Assembly: GCF_003626735.1 (NCBI RefSeq) | Contig: NZ_RBHX01000001.1 | Coordinates: forward strand, 2,232,001-2,296,000 | Source: Microbacterium sp. CGR2 | Lineage (GTDB): Bacteria; Actinomycetota; Actinomycetes; Actinomycetales; Microbacteriaceae | DNA length: 64,000 bases | Reading direction: 5' to 3' | In this document: positions 43,533-52,470 of the stretch, one piece after another | Layout of the letters: the number at the start of each line of letters is the position of its first letter | Position numbering within the stretch: the first letter of the stretch is position 1 | Notes under the pieces: generated by a model | The model's input: only the letters and a program-made list of their open reading frames with translations | Database searches by the model: none | Told to the model about the DNA's origin: nothing | Position numbers and translations under genes: made by a program

Positions 43533-44081
43533 TCAGCGGAGCTCGGAGATGAGCACGGCGCTCGTACCCGGGGCGGTCGCCGCGAAGACGTGTGGTGCGT
43601 CTCCGGGGTAGGTCAGATAGTCCCCGGGTCCCAGCAGCACCGGAGCCTCGGCCGGGCCGACCTCGGCGCGGCCGCCGATGAGGACGACATGTTCGACGGT
43701 GCCGGGGTGGTGCGGATCCGAGCGCCGGGCCTCACCGGGCTCCGCCCGGATGAGATAGAGATCGCGCCGGGCGCCGGGAGGGCTCGCCGACAGAAGCGTC
43801 GCGCTGTACGCAGCGGCGGACGAGGGGACGCCGGCGAGATCGTCGGCGCGGATGAGCGTGGGAGCGTTCGCCTGTTCGTCGACGAGCACCGCGAACGGCA
43901 CGCCGAGAGCCACCCCGAGCGCCCACAGCGTCTCGACACTGGGGTTGCCTGAGCCGCTCTCCAGTTGAGACACCGTCGCCTTGGACACACCGGACTGCCG
44001 AGCGAGTTCGGAGACCGAGAGGCCCACGGACTCCCGCTCGCGGCGGAGTGTGCGGGCGATTCGGGTGCGGAGTTCCTCCAT
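43533..44081 (-). CDS. XRE family regulator with cupin domain
   Basis: 182 residues. The N-terminal helix-turn-helix is LSVSELARQSGVSKATVSQL then ESGSGNPSVETLWALGVALG; the C-terminal cupin ends with VEHVVLIGGRAEV, LLGPGDYLTYPGDAPHVF. Such HTH-cupin proteins repress neighbouring genes and sense small metabolites. It is divergent from azlCD, 104 bp apart, so control of branched-chain amino acid export is a reasonable inference. ATG 44081 is chosen; an upstream in-frame start at 44147 would lie inside the operator region. Confidence 0.88.
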   Translation of the reverse strand: MEELRTRIARTLRRERESVGLSVSELARQSGVSKATVSQLESGSGNPSVETLWALGVALGVPFAVLVDEQANAPTLIRADDLAGVPSSAAAYSATLLSASPPGARRDLYLIRAEPGEARRSDPHHPGTVEHVVLIGGRAEVGPAEAPVLLGPGDYLTYPGDAPHVFAATAPGTSAVLISELR

Positions 44082-44096
44082 GCGTTCATCATGCCA

Positions 44097-44166
44097 AACG
44101 ATCGTTCGCTTGACTATCCCGGTTAAGGTGTTCAGAATGATAGTCATGTGTTCACTAAAGCGAACG
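44097..44166. promoter_or_regulatory. nested inverted repeats, candidate operator of XRE/azlCD
   Basis: Three dyads lie in the divergent promoter region: AACGATCGTT (44097-44106), TGACTATC/GATAGTCA (44111-44118 and 44139-44146), and CGTTCGCTT/AAGCGAACG (44103-44111 and 44158-44166). Placement between the regulator and azlC fits operator function. Confidence 0.5.
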
Positions 44167-44185
44167 CCAGCGGGAACGTCGCGCT

Positions 44186-44902
44186 ATGTCCGCTGAACGC
44201 GAGGTGTGGCGCGAAGCCCTCGGCGTCGTGCTGGCGACGAGCGCCTACGGCATCTCCTTCGGCGCGCTGGCGGTCGCCTCCGGGCTCGACGTCCTCCAGG
44301 CCTGCGTGCTGAGCCTGTTGATGTTCACCGGCGGATCGCAGTTCGCGTTCGTCGGAGTGTTCGCCGCCGGCGGGCTGGCCGCGCTCCCGTCCGCCGTCGC
44401 GTCCGCGGCACTGCTCGGAGTGCGCAACGTCGCCTACGGCATGCGCATGTCGCCGCTCGTCGGTGGGGGAGTACCGCGCCGTGCCGCAGCGGCGCACTTC
44501 ACGATCGACGAGTCCACGGCGGTCGCGATCTCGCAGTCCGACCCGCGACTGCGTCAGATCGGATTCTGGGTCACCGGCATCGGCATCTTCGTCGGCTGGA
44601 ACATCACGACGCTCATCGGCGCTCTCGTCGGCGATGTGCTCGGCGACCCTCGCACGTGGGGACTGGATGCCGCCGCCGCAGCAGCATTCCTCGCGCTCCT
44701 CTGGCCGCGGCTGAAACAGCGCCAGGCTGTTGCCGTGGGCGTGGCCGCGGCCGTGGTGGCCGCTTCACTCACGCCGTTCCTCATGCCGGGACTGCCGGTA
44801 CTCGTCGCCGCAGTCGTCGCCGTCGTGGTCGGCTGGTTCAACTGGCTCGGGCGCCCTCCGGTGACCCCGGAAGAGTCGGCGGATGCGGAGGCCAGGTCGT
44901 GA
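44186..44902 (+). CDS. azlC: AzlC family branched-chain amino acid exporter subunit
   Basis: 238-residue membrane protein. WREALGVVLATSAYGISFGA and FTGGSQFAFVGVFAAGG, then ARNVAYGMRMSP-like LGVRNVAYGMRMSPL are standard AzlC (LIV-E family) blocks. With AzlD it exports branched-chain amino acids or analogs such as azaleucine. Overlaps azlD by GTGA and is divergent from the XRE/cupin gene. Confidence 0.92.
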   Translation: MSAEREVWREALGVVLATSAYGISFGALAVASGLDVLQACVLSLLMFTGGSQFAFVGVFAAGGLAALPSAVASAALLGVRNVAYGMRMSPLVGGGVPRRAAAAHFTIDESTAVAISQSDPRLRQIGFWVTGIGIFVGWNITTLIGALVGDVLGDPRTWGLDAAAAAAFLALLWPRLKQRQAVAVGVAAAVVAASLTPFLMPGLPVLVAAVVAVVVGWFNWLGRPPVTPEESADAEARS

Positions 44903-45213
44903 GCCTTTGGAGTGCCATCCTTCTCGCCGCGGTGATCTGCCTCGCACTCAAGGCGGCGGGCTACCTCGTTCCCCCGAAAGTCCTGGAGGCTCCGCGCCCG
45001 GCTCGGATCTCGGATCTGCTGACGGTGGCTCTGCTCGCCGCGCTCGTGGCGGTGCAGTCGCTGGGTGACGGCCAGGCGATCACCGTGGACGCCCGGGTCC
45101 CCGCTCTGCTCGTCGCAGGGGGGCTTCTCTGGCTGCGTCAGTCTTTCCTCGTCGTGGTCGTGGCGGCAGCGCTCGTGGCGGCTCTCCTTCGGCTGTTCGG
45201 GCTGGCTGGATAG
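44899..45213 (+). CDS. azlD: AzlD family branched-chain amino acid exporter subunit
   Basis: 104-residue small partner of AzlC with four hydrophobic segments: WSAILLAAVICLALKAAGYL, LLTVALLAALVAVQSL, VPALLVAGGLLWLR and VVVVAAALVAALLRL. Starts at GTG 44899 inside the azlC stop, so the two are translationally coupled. Typical length for AzlD. Confidence 0.9.
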   Translation: MSLWSAILLAAVICLALKAAGYLVPPKVLEAPRPARISDLLTVALLAALVAVQSLGDGQAITVDARVPALLVAGGLLWLRQSFLVVVVAAALVAALLRLFGLAG

Positions 45214-45250
45214 CGCCGCAGCCCGGCGGATTCCGGCCTGGCGCCGCGGG

Positions 45251-45256
45251 TAGGAT
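45251..45256 (+). promoter_or_regulatory. -10 hexamer, leaderless promoter
   Basis: TAGGAT ends 6 nt before the GTG at 45263. Confidence 0.55.
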
Positions 45257-45262
45257 CGACGG

Positions 45263-45673
45263 GTGCGCGTGAACTGGGTGTCGAGAGTGCTGTCGTGGGT
45301 GGCGGCGGCCCTGGTCGGGGGCGTCTACGGCATCGCCGGGACGATCGGTCACAGCCTGATGTGGGGTCCGATCCCGGTCGGGCTCATCGTCGGAGCCATC
45401 GCCTGCGCCGCGATCCTGACCGCCATCCGTGTGCTCACGCACGACAGGGGGGCAGCGGTCGCCGCCGGTCTGGGAATGATCGGGATGCTGGTGATCATCT
45501 CCGGTCAGGGCCCGGGCGGATCCATCGTCGTGCAGAACTCGCTCGCCGGGCAGATCTGGACCTACCTGGTCGCTGGAATCGTGCTGCTGGTGGTGGCCTG
45601 GCCGTCTTTCTCACGGCTCCCGACCCGCGCGGAGCCAGCCGCTTCGGAGGAACAGGCCGTCCGCGAGTCGTAG
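45263..45673 (+). CDS. small four-helix membrane protein
   Basis: 136 residues with about four hydrophobic helices (WVAAALVGGVYGIAGTIGH; PVGLIVGAIACAAILTAI; AAVAAGLGMIGMLVIISG; IWTYLVAGIVLLVVAW) and a short acidic C-terminus. It resembles the conserved actinobacterial histidinol-dehydrogenase-neighbour/DUF6113-like membrane proteins often next to the ferredoxin-dapC pair; function unknown. Leaderless GTG start. Its stop codon is part of the -10 hexamer of the ferredoxin gene. Confidence 0.75.
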   Translation: MRVNWVSRVLSWVAAALVGGVYGIAGTIGHSLMWGPIPVGLIVGAIACAAILTAIRVLTHDRGAAVAAGLGMIGMLVIISGQGPGGSIVVQNSLAGQIWTYLVAGIVLLVVAWPSFSRLPTRAEPAASEEQAVRES

Positions 45674-45676
45674 ACT
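45671..45676 (+). promoter_or_regulatory. -10 hexamer, leaderless promoter overlapping a stop codon
   Basis: TAGACT ends 6 nt before GTG 45683; its first three bases are the stop codon of the upstream membrane-protein gene. Confidence 0.55.
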
Positions 45677-45682
45677 GAGTGG

Positions 45683-46003
45683 GTGACGTATGTGATCGCC
45701 CTCCCGTGCGTCGATGTCAAGGATCGCGCCTGCATCGACGAGTGCCCCGTTGACTGCATCTATGAGGGTGAACGCTCGCTCTACATCCACCCCGACGAGT
45801 GCGTGGACTGCGGGGCGTGCGAGCCGGTGTGCCCGGTCGAGGCGATCTACTACGAAGACGACCTCCCGGACGAGTGGCAGGACTACTACAAGGCCAACGT
45901 CGAGTTCTTCAACGAGATCGGTTCCCCCGGCGGTGCTGCCAAGGTCGGCGTGTACAACTTCGACCACCCCGTCATCGCCGCCCTCCCGCCCCAGGGCGAG
46001 TAG
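45683..46003 (+). CDS. fdxA: 7Fe-type ferredoxin
   Basis: 106-residue ferredoxin. Cysteines 9, 17, 21, 25, 40, 43, 46 and 50 follow the bacterial 7Fe pattern: the N-terminal set (CVDVKDRACIDECPVDC) would hold a [3Fe-4S] plus one ligand of the [4Fe-4S], and CVDCGACEPVCP the [4Fe-4S] cluster. Likely electron carrier for cytochromes P450 or other redox enzymes. The fdx-dapC order is conserved in actinobacteria. Leaderless GTG start. Confidence 0.95.
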   Translation: MTYVIALPCVDVKDRACIDECPVDCIYEGERSLYIHPDECVDCGACEPVCPVEAIYYEDDLPDEWQDYYKANVEFFNEIGSPGGAAKVGVYNFDHPVIAALPPQGE

Positions 46004-46012
46004 GCACGCACC

Positions 46013-47125
46013 GTGAGCGTCCGCGACCTCGCCGAGTACCCGTGGGACGCAGTGGTCCCGTTCCGCGAGCGTGCCGCTCGGCATCCGCTCGGCATCGTCG
46101 ATCTTTCCGTGGGCTCCCCGGTCGATCCGACACCCGAGATCATCCGGCGTGCGCTGGCCGACGGCACCGATGCGCACGCGTATCCGCAGACGGTCGGAAC
46201 GGCTGCCCTCCGCGAAGCCATCGTGGAGTGGTACGCCCGCCGCCGCGGGGTGTCCGACCTGACCGTCGACAACGTGCTGCCGACCATCGGCTCGAAAGAG
46301 CTCGTCGCTCTGCTGCCGACGCTGCTCGGGCTCGGCGCTGGCGACATCGTCGTGCACCCGCGGGTGGCGTACCCGACGTATGAGGTCGGGGCGCGCGTCG
46401 TCGGGGCCACGCCCCTTCCGGCCGATGACCCTGCGGAATGGCCGGAGGGCACGAAGCTCATCTGGATCAACACGCCGGGCAACCCCGACGGCCGCACGTG
46501 GACGGTGCCGGAGCTCGCGGCGGCGGTCCGCCGTGCGCGCGAACTCGGAGCCGTGCTCGCGAGCGATGAGTGCTATGCCGAGCTGGGCTGGGAAGGGACA
46601 TGGGCGAACGAGCCGATTCCCTCGGTCCTCGATCCTCGCGTGACCGACGGAAGGCGATCGAATCTCCTGAGCGTCTACTCGCTGAGCAAGCAGTCGAACC
46701 TCGCCGGCTATCGGGCCGCGTTCGTCGCCGGCTGCGCCCACATCGTCAGCGATCTGCTCACAGCGCGCAAGCATCTCGGCCTGATGCCGCCCGCTCCCGT
46801 GCAGCACGCCATGGCTGTCGCCCTCGGCGATGACGAGCACGTCGCCACGCAGAAGGAGCTCTATCGCACCCGGCGTGACGCCCTGCGGCCTGCTCTGGAG
46901 TCGGCGGGTTTCCGCATCGACGGTTCCCAGGCAGGCCTGTACCTCTGGGCATCCGAGGGGCGCGACGCGTGGGACTCGATGGGGCGCCTCGCCGATCTGG
47001 GCATCCTCGCCGGTCCTGGGCCGTTCTACGGCGCGAGCTCCGGTCAGCACGTCCGCCTCGCTCTGACGGCTCCCACCGACCGCGTCCTGGAAGCGGCACG
47101 CCGTCTTCAGGGAGAAAAGCTGTAG
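46013..47125 (+). CDS. dapC: succinyldiaminopimelate transaminase
   Basis: 370-residue fold-type I aminotransferase. LGIVDLSVGSPVDPTP at the start, INTPGNPDGRTW around the conserved Asn, SDECYAELGW with the PLP-pyridine Asp, and the PLP-lysine in VYSLSKQSNLAGYR. This is the actinobacterial DapC type, converting N-succinyl-2-amino-6-oxopimelate to N-succinyl-LL-DAP in lysine/DAP synthesis. Starts with GTG 9 nt after the ferredoxin gene, so they share a transcript. dapD and dapE lie 4-5 kb downstream. Confidence 0.93.
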   Translation: MSVRDLAEYPWDAVVPFRERAARHPLGIVDLSVGSPVDPTPEIIRRALADGTDAHAYPQTVGTAALREAIVEWYARRRGVSDLTVDNVLPTIGSKELVALLPTLLGLGAGDIVVHPRVAYPTYEVGARVVGATPLPADDPAEWPEGTKLIWINTPGNPDGRTWTVPELAAAVRRARELGAVLASDECYAELGWEGTWANEPIPSVLDPRVTDGRRSNLLSVYSLSKQSNLAGYRAAFVAGCAHIVSDLLTARKHLGLMPPAPVQHAMAVALGDDEHVATQKELYRTRRDALRPALESAGFRIDGSQAGLYLWASEGRDAWDSMGRLADLGILAGPGPFYGASSGQHVRLALTAPTDRVLEAARRLQGEKL

Positions 47126-47184
47126 CTTCCCTCTTTGTAAATGACGTCCGTTTGGCGGATGTCACAGTAGGCCTGCGTGGCTAC

Positions 47185-47190
47185 TAGGCT
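47185..47190 (+). promoter_or_regulatory. candidate -10 for gltA
   Basis: TAGGCT about 128 nt before the gltA start would give a long leader that ends in a normal AGGAGG Shine-Dalgarno. Weak evidence; no good -35. Confidence 0.3.
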
Positions 47191-47318
47191 GTAGAGGCGA
47201 TTCGGTCGTTACCCGACCTGGTGCTTCGGCGCCGTGAGATCGCCTATTCCGGCTTGATCAAGATCTTGTCTGGCACCGACGCGACGAGCGCACGGTCAGA
47301 CACCAGGAGGAGGTCCGC

Positions 47319-48608
47319 GTGAGTGCAGCGGCAGACCAGACGGCGAAGCTGACGATCGGCGACACGACCGCCGAATTCCCGCTGGTACGCGGCACGGCGG
47401 GCCACGACAGCATCGACTTCTCGACGCTGACCCGGCAGACCGGGTACACGGGTCTCGACTACGGGTTCGTCAACACGGCGTCGACGAAGTCCGACATCAC
47501 CTTCATCGACGGCGACAAGGGGATCCTGCGCTACCGCGGCTATCCCATCGAACAGCTGGCGGGAACGACCAGCTACCTCGAAGTCGCCTGGCTCCTCATC
47601 TACGGCGAGCTGCCCTCGGCGTCCGAACTCGCCGAGTTCGACGAGAAGATCCGTCGACACACGCTGCTCCACGAGGATCTCAAGCGGTTCTTCTCCGCGC
47701 TGCCGCACACGGCGCACCCCATGTCCGTGCTCTCGTCGGCCGTCGCTGCGCTGTCGACCTACTACGAGGGTCAGACCGATCCGCACAACCCGGAGCACGT
47801 CGAGCTCAACATGGTGCGCATGCTCGCCAAGCTCCCCGTCATCGCGGCCTACGCCCACAAGAAGAGCGTCGGTCAGGCGTTCCTCTACCCGGACAACTCC
47901 CTCGGCTTCGTGGAGAACTTCCTCAAGCTCAACTTCGGGGTGCTGTCGGAGCCGTACGAGATCAACCCGGTCATGTCCAAGGCGCTCGAGCTTCTGCTCA
48001 TCCTTCACGAGGACCACGAGCAGAACGCCTCGACCTCGACGGTTCGCCTGGTGGGTTCCACCGGAGCCAACCAGTTCGCGTCGATCTCCGCCGGCATCCA
48101 GGCCCTTTCCGGGCCGCTCCACGGTGGGGCGAACGAGGCTGTGCTCACGATGCTGGGTCAGATCCGCGACTCGGGGCAGAGCGTCTCGCGGTTCGTCGAG
48201 CGCGTGAAGAACAAGGAAGAGGGCGTGAAGCTGATGGGCTTCGGGCACCGGGTCTACAAGAACTACGACCCGCGCGCCAAGCTCGTCAAGGACGCCGCCG
48301 ACGAGGTGCTCTCGTCGCTCGGGGTCACCGACCCGCTGCTCGACCTGGCCAAAGAGCTCGAAGAGCTCGCGCTTGCCGACGACTACTTCCGCGAGCGTCG
48401 CCTGTACCCCAACGTCGACTTCTACACGGGCGTGATCTACAAGGCCATGGGCTTCCCGACCAGGATGTTCACGGTGCTGTTCGCCATCGGGCGTCTGCCG
48501 GGATGGTTGGCGCAGTGGCGAGAGCTGCAGCTCGACCCGCAGACGAAGATCGGCCGCCCGCAGCAGCTGTACACCGGGTCCCCGGAGCGCACCTTCCAGA
48601 CGCGCTGA
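47319..48608 (+). CDS. gltA: citrate synthase
   Basis: 429-residue type II-like citrate synthase, first step of the TCA cycle. Catalytic regions: GPLHGGANEAVLTML (His), GFGHRVYKNYDPRAK (His) and NVDFYTGVIYKAMGFP (Asp). The N-terminal beta domain (KLTIGDTTAEFPLVRGTAG) is typical of the GltA group with about 430 residues. GTG follows AGGAGG. Single gene behind dapC with its own upstream region, ended by a strong terminator. Confidence 0.96.
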   Translation: MSAAADQTAKLTIGDTTAEFPLVRGTAGHDSIDFSTLTRQTGYTGLDYGFVNTASTKSDITFIDGDKGILRYRGYPIEQLAGTTSYLEVAWLLIYGELPSASELAEFDEKIRRHTLLHEDLKRFFSALPHTAHPMSVLSSAVAALSTYYEGQTDPHNPEHVELNMVRMLAKLPVIAAYAHKKSVGQAFLYPDNSLGFVENFLKLNFGVLSEPYEINPVMSKALELLLILHEDHEQNASTSTVRLVGSTGANQFASISAGIQALSGPLHGGANEAVLTMLGQIRDSGQSVSRFVERVKNKEEGVKLMGFGHRVYKNYDPRAKLVKDAADEVLSSLGVTDPLLDLAKELEELALADDYFRERRLYPNVDFYTGVIYKAMGFPTRMFTVLFAIGRLPGWLAQWRELQLDPQTKIGRPQQLYTGSPERTFQTR

Positions 48609-48699
48609 CCTCAGGGCGCGCTGAGCCACACTTGAGGCGCGGCGCCCCCGCGACCGAGGCCTCCGCCAGCTCGCCGGGCGACGCGTCAGACCGGATACG

Positions 48700-48737
48700 A
48701 AACGCCCCCTCCCGCCGAAGCGGAGAGGGGGCGTTTT
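48700..48737. terminator. strong bidirectional terminator
   Basis: AAACGCCCCCTC (48700-48711) and GAGGGGGCGTTT (48725-48736) give a 12-bp stem with flanking A and T runs, between convergent gltA and helicase genes. Confidence 0.9.
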
Positions 48738-48761
48738 CGATTCAGCCGGTATGGCCCGGGG

Positions 48762-50141
48762 TCAGCGACCCTGCGAGCGGCCGCCCTGACGAGCCTGGCC
48801 GCCCTGACGCGAGTAACCGCCCTGACCCTGCGCGGCGCCACCCTGTCCGCCGGAGCCGGGACGACGACGGCGGGCGGGGGGAGTGGTCGCTCCGGAGCGC
48901 TCACCGCCGGCGGGGCGCTGCTTGGCCTGGCGCTGCGGCTGGACCGCCTGCACGGGCGCGGGACGCACATGCGCGGCACGCTCGGGCACGAGGCCCGTGA
49001 TCGCGTCGGTCGTGGCGTTCTCCAGCGGAGCGCTGATGGCGGCCTTGCGCAGAAGGTCTTTCACGTCGCGGCGCTGCTCGGGGAGCACGACCGTCACGAC
49101 GGTGCCGGCAGCGCCCGCACGTGCGGTGCGACCGGAACGGTGCAGGTACGCCTTGTGCTCGACGGGCGGGTCGACGTGGACGACGAGGTCGACGTTGTCC
49201 ACGTGCACACCGCGGGCGGCGACGTCGGTGGCCACGAGCACACGCACGCCACCGTCTTCGGGCGCCGCCGAGAACGCGCTGAGGTTTCGCTCGCGGGCGT
49301 TCTGAGACAGGTTGCCGTGCAGGTCGACTGCGGGGATGCCCGCGGCCGTGAGCGACTTGGCCAGCTTCTTGGCCTGGTGCTTGGTGCGCGTGAACAGGAT
49401 GCGACGGCCGGTGCCGGACGCGAGGTCGCGAACCAGCGCAGTCTTGTTGTCCGTCGAGTCGACGACCAGCACGCGGTGCGTCATCTCGCCGACGGGCACG
49501 CTCTCTTCGTCGACCTCGTGGCTCACGGCGTTGGAGAGGAAGCGGCGGGCGAGAGTGTCGATGCCGCGGTCGAGGGTGGCGCTGAAGAGCAGGCGCTGGC
49601 CACCGGCCGGGGTGGCGGTGAGGATGCGGGTGACGCCGGGGAGGAAGCCCAGGTCGGCCATGTGGTCGGCCTCGTCGAGCACGGTGACCTCGACCGCGTC
49701 GAGGTGCACGATCTTCTGCTTCATGAGGTCTTCGAGGCGGCCGGGGCACGCGACGACGATGTCGACGCCGTTGCGCATGGCCTGCTCCTGGGGACGCTGG
49801 CTGACGCCGCCGAAGACGGTCGTGACGCGCAGGCCCTTGGCTTCGGCGAGCGGAGCGATCGTCGCTGCGATCTGAGTGGCGAGCTCGCGGGTCGGGGCGA
49901 GCACGAGTCCACGCGGGTGACCGGCGCGGCTCTTGCGGGAGGAGGCGGCGATCCGGGCGACGAGGGGAAGCGCGAACGCGATCGTCTTGCCACTGCCGGT
50001 GCGACCGCGGCCGAGCAGGTCGCGACCTGCGAGGGAATCGGGAAGCGTATCGCGCTGAATGGCGAACGCCTCGGTCTTGCCGTCCTTTTCGAGGACAGCG
50101 GCGAGGTCGGCGGGCACGCCGAGATCGAGGAAGGAAGTCAT
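48762..50141 (-). CDS. DEAD-box RNA helicase with Arg/Gly/Gln-rich tail
   Basis: 459 residues. Q-motif region KTEAFAIQRDTLP, Walker A GRTGSGKT, PTRELATQ, VLDEADHMADLG (DEAD), FSATLDRG (SAT), and YLHRSGRTARAG (motif VI) are all present. The last roughly 90 residues are a basic, disordered tail with GGQGG/RQGG units, likely for RNA binding. Unwinds RNA, probably in ribosome assembly or cold adaptation. ATG 50141 has GGAGAT upstream. A 238-nt gap to dapD upstream holds its leader; I see no clear structure there. Confidence 0.94.
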   Translation of the reverse strand: MTSFLDLGVPADLAAVLEKDGKTEAFAIQRDTLPDSLAGRDLLGRGRTGSGKTIAFALPLVARIAASSRKSRAGHPRGLVLAPTRELATQIAATIAPLAEAKGLRVTTVFGGVSQRPQEQAMRNGVDIVVACPGRLEDLMKQKIVHLDAVEVTVLDEADHMADLGFLPGVTRILTATPAGGQRLLFSATLDRGIDTLARRFLSNAVSHEVDEESVPVGEMTHRVLVVDSTDNKTALVRDLASGTGRRILFTRTKHQAKKLAKSLTAAGIPAVDLHGNLSQNARERNLSAFSAAPEDGGVRVLVATDVAARGVHVDNVDLVVHVDPPVEHKAYLHRSGRTARAGAAGTVVTVVLPEQRRDVKDLLRKAAISAPLENATTDAITGLVPERAAHVRPAPVQAVQPQRQAKQRPAGGERSGATTPPARRRRPGSGGQGGAAQGQGGYSRQGGQARQGGRSQGR

Positions 50142-50379
50142 GGGGTATCTCCGAGAATGCACGCACGACAGTGAGGCCGGGTGCGGGAAGGTGGGCGACG
50201 GCGCGGGATCGCGCATCGTTTCGCCGTTCGAAATGGCCAGAACCAGCTAGTGGCGCGGGAGCGTGTCGACGACGCAGACGTCTCGCATGGCGAAGAACGT
50301 CACTGGCGAGACTAGCACGCGAACCTGTGCGGACGGCTCAGCGCGGCGCCGCGCGGGTCTCGCCGTGCGGCGGAGACGG

Positions 50380-51333
50380 TCAGGCGTGCAGTGCCTCGTT
50401 GAGGGTGACGCCGGCGCCTGCGCGGCGCACCGCCTCGATCGCGCCGCTGAGAGAGTTCCTCCGGAAGAGGAGCCCGTGTTGTCCGGACAGCTCCGCACCC
50501 TTGACCGTCTTGCGCCCGCCACCGGCCGTCGCCGGTCCGTCGACGAGCACGATCTTGCTGCCGGCTGTGACGTAGAGACCCGCCTCGACGACGCAGTCGT
50601 CGCCGAGAGAGATTCCGATACCGGCGTTCGCGCCCAGCAGTGTGCGGGCACCGATCGACACTCGATGCGAGCCACCGCCCGACAGGGTGCCCATGATCGA
50701 CGAGCCGCCCCCGATGTCGCTGCCGTCGCCGACGACCACGCCCTGCGAGATCCGTCCCTCCACCATCGATGCGCCGAGCGTGCCCGCGTTGAAGTTGACG
50801 AATCCTTCGTGCATCACGGTGGTGCCGGGAGACAGGTGGGCGCCGAGGCGGACGCGCGAAGCGTCGGCGATGCGCACACCCGTGGGCTGCACGTAATCGG
50901 TCAGACGGGGGAACTTGTCCAAACCCTGCACCTGGATGCCGGCTCGCTGAAGAGCAGGACGCAGCCGTGCGGCGTCGTCGGGGTGGATGGGGCCCGCGTT
51001 CGTCCACGCGACGGTGGGAAGGTGGCCGAAGATGCCGTCCAGATTCAGCTCATTGGGACGTACGACGAGATGCGAGAGCGCGTGCAGACGCAGGTAGGCA
51101 TCGGGCGTCGACGCCGGAGCCTCGTCGAGGTCGATGTGCAGCTGCACCACCTCGACGGTGACGTTGCGTCGCTCGTCGGGCCCCGTGAGTGCCTCCCAGG
51201 TGGCGATCACGGCGGCAGCATCCCCGGCGGCTGGAGCGCTTGATCCGACCTCGGGGAACCAGGCGTCCAGAACGGTGCCGTCTCCGGCGGTCGTGGTCAG
51301 TCCGATGCCCCACACGCTGCGCGAATCACTCAT
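50380..51333 (-). CDS. dapD: 2,3,4,5-tetrahydropyridine-2,6-dicarboxylate N-succinyltransferase
   Basis: 317-residue acyltransferase of the left-handed beta-helix type, actinobacterial DapD. It has the N-terminal globular part ([20 protein letters not shown]) and hexapeptide-repeat core ([59 protein letters not shown]). It uses succinyl-CoA in DAP/lysine synthesis. The frame is open far upstream, but ATG 51333 is right: TACCGT lies 6 nt before it and homology begins there. Divergent from dapE. Confidence 0.96.
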   Translation of the reverse strand: MSDSRSVWGIGLTTTAGDGTVLDAWFPEVGSSAPAAGDAAAVIATWEALTGPDERRNVTVEVVQLHIDLDEAPASTPDAYLRLHALSHLVVRPNELNLDGIFGHLPTVAWTNAGPIHPDDAARLRPALQRAGIQVQGLDKFPRLTDYVQPTGVRIADASRVRLGAHLSPGTTVMHEGFVNFNAGTLGASMVEGRISQGVVVGDGSDIGGGSSIMGTLSGGGSHRVSIGARTLLGANAGIGISLGDDCVVEAGLYVTAGSKIVLVDGPATAGGGRKTVKGAELSGQHGLLFRRNSLSGAIEAVRRAGAGVTLNEALHA

Positions 51334-51339
51334 ACGTCC

Positions 51340-51345
51340 ACGGTA
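51340..51345 (-). promoter_or_regulatory. -10 hexamer, leaderless promoter of dapD
   Basis: TACCGT on the minus strand ends 6 nt before the dapD ATG. Confidence 0.55.
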
Positions 51346-51384
51346 TCGCGCCCGCCGTGTGACGAGTCCACGCGTGACGGTAAG

Positions 51385-51390
51385 TAGGCT
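51385..51390 (+). promoter_or_regulatory. -10 hexamer, leaderless promoter of dapE
   Basis: TAGGCT ends 6 nt before the dapE ATG at 51397, so dapD and dapE have back-to-back leaderless promoters within 63 bp. Confidence 0.6.
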
Positions 51391-51396
51391 GTGGGC

Positions 51397-52470
51397 ATGG
51401 TGCTCGATCTGACCGCGTCGTCCGCAGACCTCACCCGCGCTATCTGCGACATCCCCAGCGTTTCCGGCGACGAGAAGACTCTCGCGGATGCGATCGAGTC
51501 GGCGATCGCCCCGTTCGCCCATCTCGAAGTCATCCGACACGGCAACACCATCGTCGCGCGCACCGACCTGGGGCGCGCGCAGCGCGTCGCCATCGCGGGT
51601 CACATCGACACCGTGCCGATCAACGCCAACGTCCCCACGCGAGACGTCGAGATCGACGGCGAACCATATCTCTGGGGACGCGGCACAGTAGACATGAAGG
51701 CCGGCACCGCGGTGCAGCTGAAGCTCGCCGCAGAACTCACGGACCCCGTCGTCGACATCACCTGGATGTGGTACGACAACGAAGAGGTGGAGGCGTCGAA
51801 GAACGGCCTGGCACTGCTCGCGGCCGTGCGCCCCGACCTCTTCCAGGCCGACTTCGCGATCCTCGGCGAACCTTCCGACGGTGAGGTGGAAGGCGGGTGC
51901 AACGGCACTCTGCGTGCGATCGTGCGCACGACGGGCGTCCGCGCGCATGCGGCCCGAGCCTGGATCGGTGAGAACGCGATTCACCGAGCCGCGCCGATCC
52001 TCGCCCGTCTGGCCGAGTACCGAGCCAGGGAGATTCCCGTCGACGGCCTGCTGTACCGCGAGAGCTTGAGCGCGGTGAGGATCGCCGGGGGAGTGGCCGG
52101 CAACGTGATCCCCGACGCGTGCGAGGTCGAGGTCAACTACCGGTTCGCGCCCAGCAAGTCGGCCGCGGACGCGGAGGCGCATGTCCGCGGCGTGCTCGCA
52201 GGTTTCGAGATCGAGATCACCGATGCGGCCGAAGGCGCGCGCCCGGGCCTCGATGCTCCGATCGCTCGGCAGTTCGTCGCCGCCGTGGGCGCCGAGCCGC
52301 GCCCCAAGTACGGGTGGACCGACGTCGCACGCTTCTCCGCCCTCGGCATCCCGGCAGTGAACTACGGCCCCGGTGACCCGCACCTCGCGCACCACGACGA
52401 AGAGCGCGTGCCGATCGCGCAGATCGACGCGGTCGAGCGGGGCTTGCGCGCATGGCTCACCTCGCGCTGA
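51397..52470 (+). CDS. dapE: succinyl-diaminopimelate desuccinylase
   Basis: 357-residue M20-family zinc amidohydrolase. Metal ligands: His in [10 protein letters not shown], bridging Asp in [10 protein letters not shown], Glu-Glu in [13 protein letters not shown], a Glu-proximal site in [13 protein letters not shown], and a C-terminal His in [11 protein letters not shown]. It frees LL-DAP from succinyl-DAP. ATG 51397 is chosen over GTG 51391 for the leaderless -10. Overlaps the next gene by 19 bp. Confidence 0.95.
   Translation: MVLDLTASSADLTRAICDIPSVSGDEKTLADAIESAIAPFAHLEVIRHGNTIVARTDLGRAQRVAIAGHIDTVPINANVPTRDVEIDGEPYLWGRGTVDMKAGTAVQLKLAAELTDPVVDITWMWYDNEEVEASKNGLALLAAVRPDLFQADFAILGEPSDGEVEGGCNGTLRAIVRTTGVRAHAARAWIGENAIHRAAPILARLAEYRAREIPVDGLLYRESLSAVRIAGGVAGNVIPDACEVEVNYRFAPSKSAADAEAHVRGVLAGFEIEITDAAEGARPGLDAPIARQFVAAVGAEPRPKYGWTDVARFSALGIPAVNYGPGDPHLAHHDEERVPIAQIDAVERGLRAWLTSR

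Noticed and set aside
47126..47318. Regulatory RNA before gltA
   Set aside because: The 193-nt leader has only short imperfect hairpins (TGTCTG/CAGACA, GGTGC/GCGCC) and no recognisable riboswitch core.
49142..50141. Plus-strand open frame (48969-50174) opposite the DEAD-box helicase
   Set aside because: Val/Glu/Gly-rich antisense translation without motifs; the minus strand has every helicase motif in order.
51334..51396. Possible lysine-responsive leader between dapD and dapE
   Set aside because: The gap is only 63 bp and both genes look leaderless, leaving no room for a riboswitch.
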